DNA of 7,968 nt, from assembly GCA_014728185.1 (NCBI GenBank), contig WJMB01000036.1, positions 1 through 7,968 of the forward strand, in the 5' to 3' direction. The notes beneath the pieces are model-generated. The model saw only the letters and a program-made list of their open reading frames with translations. It was not told the origin of the DNA and did not search any database. Origin of the DNA: Candidatus Coatesiibacteriota bacterium (GTDB taxonomy: Bacteria > RBG-13-66-14). Below are positions 1-5,684 of this stretch, piece by piece. The position numbers and the translations under genes were made by a program. The stretch's first letter is position 1. Each line of letters opens with the position of its first letter.

Positions 1-474
1 GCGCGCCGCCTGGATACGTACCGGCAGGGCGACCGACATCCGCCGCCGCATTATTCACCCCGCGGGCAACTATACACACGCCCCCTGGTCGGCCGAAGCG
101 CCGCCGGCACACCGGTGCTCGCCGAGAAGAACCGCCTGGGCTGGGATCAGGTCGAGAACACGTCGACCGTCTTTACCTTCGAGGTCGAGGGCGACTCCAT
201 GACCGGCGCCGGCATTATGCCGGGCGATCACGTCGGGATCATGCTGGTCGACCCGCGCGAGGATGATATCCAGGAGCGCGATATCTGCGCATTGCTGATC
301 ACCCGTGATGACGATCCGGATCATCGCTATATCGTCCTCAAACACCTCCGCCGTACCGCCGACGGCCGGCTGATCGCGCTCTCGGCCCGCCCGGCATATC
401 CGCTGATCATCCTGGACGACGACGACAGCCAAACGGTTCGGTTCCTCGAAGTAGTCACAGAGCTCCACCGGTAA
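1..474 (+). CDS. lexA: LexA-type S24 repressor, C-terminal part (5' end cut by window)
   Basis: The frame is open from base 1 to a TAA at 472-474, so the start and the DNA-binding N-terminus lie outside the window. The visible 157 residues match the self-cleavage domain of LexA. PLVGRSAAG has the Ala-Gly cleavage site at bases 100-108. The catalytic Ser is in GDSM (codon 196-198), followed by GIMPGD. The catalytic Lys is in IVLKHL (codon 340-342). In the family, RecA filaments stimulate self-cleavage and this derepresses SOS genes. The Ser-to-Lys distance is 48 codons against 37 in E. coli LexA. The extra length is an acidic stretch between them, and a second run of four Asp follows near the C-terminus. 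A GTG at 115 lies inside the domain and is not a credible start. A phage-type S24 repressor is the alternative; the cleavage-site wording favours LexA. Confidence 0.85.
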   Translation, partial: ARRLDTYRQGDRHPPPHYSPRGQLYTRPLVGRSAAGTPVLAEKNRLGWDQVENTSTVFTFEVEGDSMTGAGIMPGDHVGIMLVDPREDDIQERDICALLITRDDDPDHRYIVLKHLRRTADGRLIALSARPAYPLIILDDDDSQTVRFLEVVTELHR

Positions 475-509
475 TACCGAGCAAGATAGTCGAGATTTCT
501 GCTAATAGA

Positions 510-564
510 AGAAGTGGACGATGATCGCCTCGTTAGATTCGAGGAGAGCCCGTCGTCCACTTCT
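510..564 (+). terminator. Long hairpin downstream of lexA, terminator-like
   Basis: The arms AGAAGTGGACGA (510-521) and TCGTCCACTTCT (553-564) are perfectly complementary over 12 base pairs. Inside is a second small stem, CCTCG (528-532) with CGAGG (540-544), around a 7-base loop. It begins 35 bases after the repressor stop, a normal place for a terminator, and is followed by a T-containing but not T-rich stretch. It could end either convergent transcript or be a stable 3' RNA end. Its terminator role is inferred from position. Confidence 0.4.
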
Positions 565-616
565 CCATTTCACAACTTTTCCTGACCTTTACTTGGTCTT
601 AATTCGAGGAGAAACC

Positions 617-666
617 GCAGCAGCTTTACTGGTCGGCGCCGCACGGCGTAGCGCCCCTACTGCTGC
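617..666. repeat. Nested inverted repeat in the convergent intergenic region
   Basis: Outer arms GCAGCAG (617-623) and CTGCTGC (660-666) enclose an inner pair GGCGC (635-639) and GCGCC (651-655). The inner part can also fold as CGCC-GCAC-GGCG (637-648). On the minus strand it is followed by only a weak T-stretch, so it is at best an imperfect terminator for the metH transcript. Confidence 0.35.
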
Positions 667-847
667 AGGTTTAGGCCGGTCCTAGCTGGCCGGCCCATCG
701 GCGAGATTAAGGAAATAAAGTCTCGCGTTCATTCTATTGTAGAGTGGCGCCCTATAAAAGCCCAAGCCTGCGTCTATCGCGTTGACGCCGTCGGTATGCC
801 GGCTCAATCCCGCTCCGTTGCGTAAGATGCAGCATTGCGCCGGAGGT

Positions 848-3181
848 TCAGCCGGCCTCTATCACGGCCAGGATTGCCAAGATACCCGCGGCGTTTCCGG
901 CGTAGTAATCGGCGCCGAGGGCCTCGGCGGCCTCGGCGTCCAGCGTCGCGCCACCGGCGATCACCGGTGTGGATAACCCGGCTTCGCGCAGCGCCGTCAC
1001 CACTTCGGTGATGCGCGGCGCCGTGGTGGTCATCATCGCCGAGAGCCCCAGGGCGAGGGGTCGATGCGCGCGGCAGACGGCGACTATCTCGGCCGTCGCC
1101 ACGTCGCGTCCCAGGTCGATCACCCGGTACCCGGCTCCAGCGGCGACGGCCGCCACGATGCCCTTGCCGATGTCGTGGACGTCGTCCTTGACCGAGGCCA
1201 GTGCCAGGCATCCCCGAGGGGGGGGGCCGGTGGAGAGGTTTTCGAGGCACTCTAGAGCCGGTCGGGCGCTCTGGGCGGCCAGGATCAACTGGGGCAGATA
1301 GAGGCGCCCGGCGGCGTAAAGCTCGCCGATGCGGGTCATAGACGGGCGCAGCAGCTCCTCGACCGCCCGGCTCGGATCGGCGGGCTGCTCGGTGAGAGCT
1401 TCATCGAACATGGCCCGGAAGCCGGTGGCGTTCCCCTCGATCAACAACCGCACGGCCTTGGGCTCGCCGCTCGGATCAGCGGAGATCGGTTCGAGCTCCT
1501 CCGTGCCGAGCAAACGCAGGGCGGCCCCGCGTTGGCCCAGCAACAGCTCGTCGGTGGGGTCGACGATGGCCGCCGTCAAACCCCGTTCGAGGGCCAGGGT
1601 CAGGAAGGCGGCGTTGAGCCTCCGCCGCTCGGGCAGGCCGAAGGAAAGGTTGGATATCCCGGCGACGGTCTTCTGGCCGCACTCGCTCAGACTGGCGATG
1701 GTCTTCAGGGTCGCGCGGGGATCGCCGCCGGCGCCCAGGGCGGTCACCACGGGGTCGAAGAGGCGGCGCCGCGCCGGCAGGCCCAGCTCGTCGAGCAGCC
1801 TGGACGATTCGTCCAGTAGCTCCAGCCGCCCCGCCGCCGTCGGTGGCACTGTTTCACCCAGGGCCAGTACGACCAGCATCCCACCGTACCTCTTCGTCAG
1901 GGCGGCCTTGGTCCTCAGCTCGGCGGGCAGCGCCCGGCTCGAGTTGTACAGCGCCCGACCGGGGAAGGCGGCCAGCAAACGCCCGGCCAGCCCGGGGTCC
2001 TGGACGTCCACGGCGACGGCGACACCCAGACGGTGAGCCAGCTCGAGAAGCAGGCGTTCGGCGTAGTCGGGGTCGACGGCGCTCTCCAGGCCGAAGTTCA
2101 GGTCCAGTACGAGGGCTCCGGCGTTGACCTGACGCCGGGCCAAGCTCAACGGATAGTCGAATTCGCCGCCGCGCAGCGCCCGGCGCAACCGGGGCCGTCC
2201 GGCCGGATTGAGCTTTTCGCCGATCAGTGTTCCGGGGACAAGGGGCACCAGCCTCGAGGGCGCCGCCAGCGCAACCGATGTTTCGACAACGCGGACGACG
2301 GGCTTTCGATCGGCGAAGCGCTCGGTCAGGGCGGCGATGTGCTCCGGCGTCGTACCGCAGCAACCCCCGACGAGAACCGCCCCGGCCTCGACCAGGGGCT
2401 CCAGCTCGCGGGAGAACTCCTCCGGCGGGAGATCGTAAACCGCACCGACGGCGTTCGTGCGCGGCAGGCCGGCGTTGGGCTCCACCACCAGGGGCTTGCG
2501 CGTCGTCGCGGCCAGACGGCGCAGCGGCTCGATCAACCCCCGGGGCCCCGTCGAGCAGTTCAGCCCGACGGCGTCCACATCCAGGTCATCCAGCACGGCG
2601 GCGACGACCTCGGGGGGCGAGCCGGTAAGCGTGCGGTCGTCGTCGCCCGGTGTGACCTGGGCCGTCAGGAAGAGCGTGGCGTCCAGTTCCCGCAACGCCA
2701 GCACGGCCTGCTTGAGCTCGCCCAAGTCGCCGAAGGTCTCCAGGAAGACGGCCTCGACACCGGCGGCCAGCAACTCGGCACCTGCCCGGCGGTATTGCTC
2801 GCGGAACCAGCCGCTCAAACGACGGCCCAGGGGATAACTAAACTCGCCGGTGGGACCCAGGCTTGCGGCGACGACGATCTCACGCCCGGCCTCCGACGCG
2901 CCTTCACGAACCAGCTCCACCGCGCGACGCAGCAGATTGCCGTAGTCGTCGATCCCGTGGAGCGACAGGCGCTGGGGCGCGGCGCCGAAGCTGTCGGCCA
3001 GCAGGACCCGGGCGCCGGCCGCGGCGTAGTCGCGATGGATGGCGCGCACCAACTCCGGAGCGTCGAGCACCGCCGCCTCGGGCGGACCCTGAGAGTATCC
3101 GCGGCGCGCCAGCTCCGTGCCCATCGCGCCGTCCAGGATCACGACCTCCCGGCGGAGGAGTCGTCTCAGTTCGATTGCCAT
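848..3181 (-). CDS. metH: Cobalamin-dependent methionine synthase, lacking the activation domain
   Basis: It transfers methyl from 5-methyl-THF through cobalamin to homocysteine, in the cytoplasm. Four modules are visible in 777 residues. The homocysteine/zinc domain (about 1-290) has ligands Cys209 (LNCSTG) and Cys274-Cys275 (GGCCGTTPE). The pterin-binding barrel (about 310-575) has GEKLNP at 321, DLNFG at 360 and GISNLSFGLP at 508. The four-helix cap (about 580-650) includes IGELYAAGRLYLPQ. The Rossmann B12 domain carries DVHDIGKG at 667-674, with His669 as the lower cobalt ligand. The protein stops after this domain, whereas E. coli MetH (about 1,227 residues) adds an AdoMet-binding activation domain. 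The adjacent upstream gene supplies that part, the arrangement known from Thermotoga. The ATG overlaps that gene's 3' end by 16 bases. A run of nine C lies in the cap-to-B12 linker. Confidence 0.95.
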   Translation of the reverse strand: MAIELRRLLRREVVILDGAMGTELARRGYSQGPPEAAVLDAPELVRAIHRDYAAAGARVLLADSFGAAPQRLSLHGIDDYGNLLRRAVELVREGASEAGREIVVAASLGPTGEFSYPLGRRLSGWFREQYRRAGAELLAAGVEAVFLETFGDLGELKQAVLALRELDATLFLTAQVTPGDDDRTLTGSPPEVVAAVLDDLDVDAVGLNCSTGPRGLIEPLRRLAATTRKPLVVEPNAGLPRTNAVGAVYDLPPEEFSRELEPLVEAGAVLVGGCCGTTPEHIAALTERFADRKPVVRVVETSVALAAPSRLVPLVPGTLIGEKLNPAGRPRLRRALRGGEFDYPLSLARRQVNAGALVLDLNFGLESAVDPDYAERLLLELAHRLGVAVAVDVQDPGLAGRLLAAFPGRALYNSSRALPAELRTKAALTKRYGGMLVVLALGETVPPTAAGRLELLDESSRLLDELGLPARRRLFDPVVTALGAGGDPRATLKTIASLSECGQKTVAGISNLSFGLPERRRLNAAFLTLALERGLTAAIVDPTDELLLGQRGAALRLLGTEELEPISADPSGEPKAVRLLIEGNATGFRAMFDEALTEQPADPSRAVEELLRPSMTRIGELYAAGRLYLPQLILAAQSARPALECLENLSTGPPPRGCLALASVKDDVHDIGKGIVAAVAAGAGYRVIDLGRDVATAEIVAVCRAHRPLALGLSAMMTTTAPRITEVVTALREAGLSTPVIAGGATLDAEAAEALGADYYAGNAAGILAILAVIEAG
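1218..1226. repeat. Nine-base G/C homopolymer inside metH
   Basis: Nine consecutive G on the plus strand are C on the coding strand, within the Pro-Pro-Pro codons (residues 653-655) joining the cap and B12 domains of MetH. A one-base slip here would remove the B12-binding domain. Confidence 0.9.
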
Positions 3182-3876
3182 GGCTTGTCCATTGTCAATC
3201 CCTCACTCCACGGCGCCGTCGAGGACGGTCTCGGCGGGCGCGGAGCGTGGGTTAAACTGGCCGAACGCCAGCCGATCAGGGCGCAGACGGTTTTGCGCGG
3301 ACGCAGCTCGTCGCCGGGACCGCAGCTCATCCCCAGCTTACCGGCGTCGAGCCTGTCGAGGATAGCACGGTTGAGTACCAGGGGGAAGCCGGGATAGCCG
3401 GGCGAGCGGCGCCGGGAGCCGACCAAGCCGAACTCGGCTGCCCGGTGCCGTCGCTCCCCGTCGAGTTCGCGAACCAGGGTCTCGACCAGCACCGAGGCGC
3501 AGGCGTCGACGATGAAGGCGCCCAGAGTGTCCTTTGATGCCTGCAACTCGTTGAGCAAAGCGTCAATCCCGGAGCCCAGAGTGACGGCTAGCAGGCTCAA
3601 TCCCTCGACGTCGCCGAGGTTCAATCCGTGGAAAGCTCCGTTGCTTGGCGAGTTACAGTCGAGATCGAGTATCCGGGCTCGGGGGTGGGTCGCGGCCTCG
3701 CACCGCCTCCACCCCAATTTTACAGCGGCGCGGAAATCCGGCGGAATCCCCGCAGAGGGTGAGAAGCCCAGCCTATGGGCCAGCAGACGCGGCTGCGGGT
3801 TTACTCTCGCCGGGTTCCAGCTCCGGCTTTCGATCCTGCTTGGCCAGTTCGGCCAGTTCGGCGATGTGGCGCACAT
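3166..3876 (-). CDS. Stand-alone methionine synthase activation domain (TM0269-like)
   Basis: It resembles the AdoMet-binding reactivation domain of MetH, encoded as its own protein. Motifs in order: LLAHRLGF (31-38), AVTLGSGID (97-105), DACASVLVE (124-132), the hallmark RRSPGYPGFPL (156-166), and MSCGPGDELRPRKTVCALIG (183-202). The Arg and Tyr of RxxPGY correspond to AdoMet/cobalamin contacts in E. coli MetH. Inferred role: reductive remethylation of cob(II)alamin on the neighbouring MetH, which lacks this domain. The start is uncertain. The only in-frame ATG upstream of the domain (3876) makes a 104-base overlap with metF, and its first 30 residues match nothing known to me. Recognisable homology begins near residue 31, where CTG codons at 3786 and 3783 are possible non-standard starts. 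Residues 203-236 are a Pro/Ser/Arg-rich tail of unknown role. The 3' end overlaps metH by 16 bases. Confidence 0.85.
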   Translation of the reverse strand: MCATSPNWPNWPSRIESRSWNPARVNPQPRLLAHRLGFSPSAGIPPDFRAAVKLGWRRCEAATHPRARILDLDCNSPSNGAFHGLNLGDVEGLSLLAVTLGSGIDALLNELQASKDTLGAFIVDACASVLVETLVRELDGERRHRAAEFGLVGSRRRSPGYPGFPLVLNRAILDRLDAGKLGMSCGPGDELRPRKTVCALIGWRSASLTHAPRPPRPSSTAPWSEGLTMDKPWQSN

Positions 3877-4654
3877 TTTTAACCATCCCGGAGACGCAGA
3901 AACCCAGCACGATGGAGCGCAGCTCCTCGACGATGCGACGGCAGCGCTGGTAGGTGTAGGCTTCCACGGTGGCGTCGTCGGCTCCCTCGAGGGCCTGAAA
4001 GTCGCAGGGCGGCTCGATGCCCGGCACTCGGGCGAAGCGACGCAGTTGATCGGAGCTGTTGAAACAGGCCAGGGAGACGATGACCCTGTCCAGGGGTAGA
4101 ATGCTCCCGAGGGCTCGGATGCGCTCGGCTTCGAAGACGGGCTGGGAGATGATGAAGTCGGCCCCGGCGCGCAGCTTGGCCCGGGCGCGCAGCAGTTCCC
4201 TGTCCCGACCCGGATCGAAGACCGCCCCCAGGGTCAGAGCGCCGGTCTGCTTCTCGAGACCTCGCAGCAGCTCGATCTGGCCCTCGAGGCTGACGTCTTC
4301 GACTCGGCTGGCCCCGGGGTAGTCGCCGCCGTCGGGCTGGTCACCGGAGAGCAGTAGCAGGTTGTCGAGTCCCAGCACCGAGCAGCCCAGGGCGTCGCCG
4401 ACGATGCGCGGCAGGTTGCGCGAGGTGCGGTTGAAGTGCACCAGCACCTCCATCCCCCGGTCCTGGAGCAGGCGTCCCACCGCCCAGGGACTCACCCGGC
4501 GGCGGGCCAGGGGCATGTCGACCAGGCTGTAGGCGTCGATCAGCGGACTCCATTGCCGCCAGGCCCGCTCGATGAAGTCCTCGACCCGGCGGGTGCGCGG
4601 CGGCAGAAGCTCGACCAGGAAGACGCGGCGCTCGCGAAGGGCTAACGACAACAC
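3773..4654 (-). CDS. metF: 5,10-methylenetetrahydrofolate reductase
   Basis: It reduces 5,10-methylene-THF to 5-methyl-THF, the methyl donor for the MetH two genes downstream. The 293 residues fit the single-domain bacterial family. Visible family features are VELLPPR (14-20), where Glu15 corresponds to the catalytic Glu of E. coli MetF (FEFFPP), a His at 73, LLLLSGDQPDGGDYPG (99-114) with the flavin-site Asp105, and KLRAGADFIISQPVF (160-174), the folate/flavin-barrel signature. The start is GTG at 4654, chosen because AAGGAGGG sits 7 bases upstream (4662-4669) and the protein begins at the expected place in the barrel. The gene overlaps a 57-codon ORF by 13 bases upstream and the activation-domain ORF by 104 bases downstream. 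The last ~25 residues are a Lys/Glu/Ala/Pro-rich tail. The electron donor (NADH or a partner flavoprotein) cannot be told from the sequence. Confidence 0.93.
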   Translation of the reverse strand: MLSLALRERRVFLVELLPPRTRRVEDFIERAWRQWSPLIDAYSLVDMPLARRRVSPWAVGRLLQDRGMEVLVHFNRTSRNLPRIVGDALGCSVLGLDNLLLLSGDQPDGGDYPGASRVEDVSLEGQIELLRGLEKQTGALTLGAVFDPGRDRELLRARAKLRAGADFIISQPVFEAERIRALGSILPLDRVIVSLACFNSSDQLRRFARVPGIEPPCDFQALEGADDATVEAYTYQRCRRIVEELRSIVLGFCVSGMVKNVRHIAELAELAKQDRKPELEPGESKPAAASAGP

Positions 4655-4815
4655 CGTTCGGCCCTCCTTCCGCGCTTCGTTCGCCGGCTGTCGAGTTCGG
4701 CTGTGGGCCAGGCGACGCCCGCGCTGTTGTTGCGATGCTTCATCAGCATCCGGGTGATGTAGAGACGGTAGTAACCCTTGAGTTGACGGTCCGTGGTCTG
4801 ACGGGAGTTACGCAT
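4642..4815 (-). CDS. Unrecognised 57-residue basic small protein, coupled to metF
   Basis: An ATG at 4815 is preceded by AGGAGGAGGT (4821-4830), the strongest ribosome site in the window. The frame runs 57 codons to a TAG at 4642-4644, overlapping the metF start by 13 bases. The N-terminal half (LKGYYRLYITRMLMKHRNN, residues 12-30) looks like an ordinary amphipathic, aromatic-containing peptide, and its codons mostly end in C or G, as in the neighbouring genes. The C-terminal third is dominated by Arg and ends CCR. Arg plus Lys total 16 against 4 acidic residues. No membrane segment or signal peptide is seen, and I do not recognise a family. It could be a functional small protein or a leader ORF whose translation feeds ribosomes into metF. 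The strong ribosome site and the overlap are direct observations; function is unknown. Confidence 0.6.
   Translation of the reverse strand: MRNSRQTTDRQLKGYYRLYITRMLMKHRNNSAGVAWPTAELDSRRTKRGRRAERCCR
4662..4669 (-). promoter_or_regulatory. Ribosome binding site of metF
   Basis: AAGGAGGG on the minus strand lies 7 bases before the GTG at 4654 and fixes that start. It sits inside the last codons of the 57-residue ORF, so ribosomes finishing that ORF would pass over it. Confidence 0.8.
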
Positions 4816-4818
4816 GAC

Positions 4819-4944
4819 TCACCTCCTCCTGCCGCGGCCGCGGCGGCTCCGGACGCACTGCGCCGGAGGGTGGTTGTTGGGGTTGCAGATGTGATGCCGC
4901 TCGCTGGTGTTTGTTGGCTGTTGTTTGACCCGTTGTTTCATCAT
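4819..4944 (-). CDS. Possible 41-residue leader ORF upstream of the metF operon
   Basis: Two adjacent ATGs (4944 and 4941) open a frame of 41 codons that stops at TGA 4819-4821, three bases before the next small ORF's ATG. The peptide is polar, with a Gln/Asn/His-rich middle (HHICNPNNHPPAQC) and an Arg-rich end. I see no ribosome site before it, and the odd composition partly reflects the A/C-rich strand. The tight stop-start spacing and the chain of three adjoining frames keep it worth listing, but chance is quite possible. Confidence 0.25.
   Translation of the reverse strand: MMKQRVKQQPTNTSERHHICNPNNHPPAQCVRSRRGRGRRR
4821..4830 (-). promoter_or_regulatory. Very strong ribosome binding site of the 57-residue ORF
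   Basis: AGGAGGAGGT lies 5 bases before the ATG at 4815, in a near-ideal position. It also contains the stop (TGA, 4819-4821) of the possible upstream 41-residue ORF. Confidence 0.75.
4831..4872 (-). promoter_or_regulatory. Alternative hairpins before the ribosome site of the metF operon
   Basis: Read on the minus strand, CTCCGG (4863-4868) pairs with CCGGAG (4847-4852) around a 10-base loop. A perfect 14-base palindrome GCCGCGGCCGCGGC (4831-4844) follows directly, then the ribosome site. The same CTCC lies in CACCCTCC (4865-4872), which could instead pair with GGAGG-GGTG of the ribosome site. The two pairings exclude each other. The base complementarity is visible; a regulatory switch is inference. 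Confidence 0.35.
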
Positions 4945-5406
4945 ACGCTGTAGTTTGTCTGATTAGTTAATATATATACTGTGTATCCTCTCTTTATACT
5001 GGATTGTTAATAATTACCGAAACCGCTGTATTAGATCTGCATACTTCATATAGTCTACTGGATAATTTTGGATCTCTATATCACCTAGCAGTCAGGAGCA
5101 ACGAAAGAGTGCGTTACCTTGCTCTCCGCCTAGGCCCGATTTGGATATCCTAGATATCGAGGATTGGGGGATTTCACAACAAACTGGACAATATCGTGAC
5201 TACAAAGAGCTGCGTAGAGAGTCGCAGACAATTGTGCTATACAGCATTATTTGCCCGTCGATTTACTTTTAGTACCGGCCCATGAACAAGTGATAACCAC
5301 CAAGGATAGCTAGACACCCCGCTCCAGTTCACATGCTTTGGCTTTCATTGATATGTATTGTGCCGATAGCTGATTTGCTTACATGATGCATTTCAACCGC
5401 CACCTG
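4945..5406. other. AT-rich intergenic block, no gene recognised
   Basis: About 460 bases noticeably richer in A and T than the rest of the window, with scattered stops in all frames. I see no gene with a ribosome site; the longest readable pieces are under 20 codons. Small hairpins exist, such as CTGCG/CGCAG at 5210-5214 with 5223-5227, and GATATC occurs twice at 5144-5149 and 5153-5158. The left edge probably carries the metF operon promoter. The rest could be decayed or acquired DNA or an unrecognised RNA. Confidence 0.5.
4982..5010 (-). promoter_or_regulatory. Candidate promoter of the metF-metH operon (weak)
   Basis: On the minus strand TTAACA (5005-5010) stands 17 bases from GATACA (4982-4987). 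The first matches the -35 consensus at five of six positions, the second matches -10 at only three. An overlapping alternative is TTCGGT (5016-5021), 17 bases from TATAAA (4993-4998). Both lie in the AT-rich block expected to hold the promoter, downstream of the terminator at 5407. The exact boxes are uncertain. Confidence 0.25.
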
Positions 5407-5437
5407 TAAAAAACCGCCCCCCTTTTTCGGGGGCGGT
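5407..5437 (-). terminator. Strong intrinsic terminator (minus strand)
   Basis: On the minus strand, ACCGCCCCC (5437-5429) pairs over 9 base pairs with GGGGGCGGT (5421-5413) around a 7-base loop, followed at once by six T (5413-5408). This is a textbook Rho-independent terminator. It lies 34 bases after the stop of the 39-codon ORF and would also stop read-through from the genes at 5968-7911, insulating the metF operon. Confidence 0.9.
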
Positions 5438-5470
5438 CCTGGTTGGGCTGCGCTGGCTTGACACTTCACC

Positions 5471-5590
5471 CTAACCCGGGGACCACCCCCGCACGTTGTG
5501 CTTCCACATGGCCATCGGCATGACGAAAGAGACGACGCCGAGGGCCTCGCGGATAATGGGGCGGTGGGTCAGGGTACTGTGCGGTTTCAT
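5471..5590 (-). CDS. Unrecognised 39-residue small ORF with its own promoter and terminator
   Basis: ATG at 5590 to TAG at 5471-5473, with no in-frame start further upstream before a stop. The peptide has a basic N-terminus, a hydrophobic Met/Val-rich middle (ALGVVSFVMPMAMW, about residues 16-29) and a Lys/His/Arg/Trp end. That middle is short for a membrane helix but could associate with a membrane. Codons mostly end in G or C, as in the known genes. There is no clear ribosome site before the ATG, which counts against efficient translation. It sits between a TTGACA promoter (5685-5713) and an intrinsic terminator (5407-5437), giving a predicted transcript of about 270 bases. It could equally be a small regulatory RNA in which the ORF is incidental. 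No family is recognised. Confidence 0.45.
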   Translation of the reverse strand: MKPHSTLTHRPIIREALGVVSFVMPMAMWKHNVRGWSPG

Positions 5591-5631
5591 CGCTGTACCA
5601 GTCTGTTTGATCTACCGGCGGGGTTGGCGTA

Positions 5632-5643
5632 ATGCGTACGCAT
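5632..5643. promoter_or_regulatory. Perfect 12-base palindrome, possible operator
   Basis: ATGCGTACGCAT is fully self-complementary and lies about 35 bases downstream of the predicted transcription start of the 39-codon unit and 42 bases before its ATG. A dimeric repressor site fits the position; a small RNA hairpin is sterically poor without a loop. The binding role is inferred. Confidence 0.3.
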
Positions 5644-5684
5644 CTTGAAACGGAAACGCAGCTTTATGCTATAAATCGTGGCAT

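Larger units (their letters stand above)
475..847. other. Convergent intergenic stretch with several inverted repeats
   Basis: This separates the 3' ends of the plus-strand repressor gene and minus-strand metH. I see no convincing gene. It holds a long hairpin (510-564, listed separately), a nested inverted repeat (617-666), a 6-base-pair repeat GGCCGG/CCGGCC (674-679 with 690-695) and GCGAGA/TCTCGC (701-706 with 721-726). An 11-base direct repeat ATTCGAGGAGA occurs at 537-547 and 602-612. None of the hairpins has a clean T-run on either strand, so which of them ends transcription is unclear. Confidence 0.6.

Noticed and set aside
804..1250. 148-residue minus-strand frame overlapping the metH 3' end
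   Set aside because: Arg/Gly-rich shadow of the GC-rich metH gene starting at the poly-C tract. It has no recognisable domain, and metH in the other frame shows clear B12 motifs.
848..3181. MetH as a truncated pseudogene
   Set aside because: It ends cleanly after a complete B12 domain, and the missing activation domain is encoded next door, a known natural arrangement.
2033..3397. 454-residue plus-strand open frame
   Set aside because: Antisense to metH and the activation-domain gene, whose family motifs are unmistakable. Its Gln/Gly/Arg-rich composition is typical of an antisense shadow.
4816..5010. SAM or cobalamin riboswitch upstream of the metF operon
   Set aside because: Expected from the pathway, but I did not see a B12 box or the conserved SAM-I core. 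Only unassigned hairpins are supported.
5645..5675. Plus-strand promoter TTGAAA with TATAAA
   Set aside because: The spacing is 19 bases and no plus-strand gene follows, while the minus-strand promoter in the same area has a matching transcript unit.
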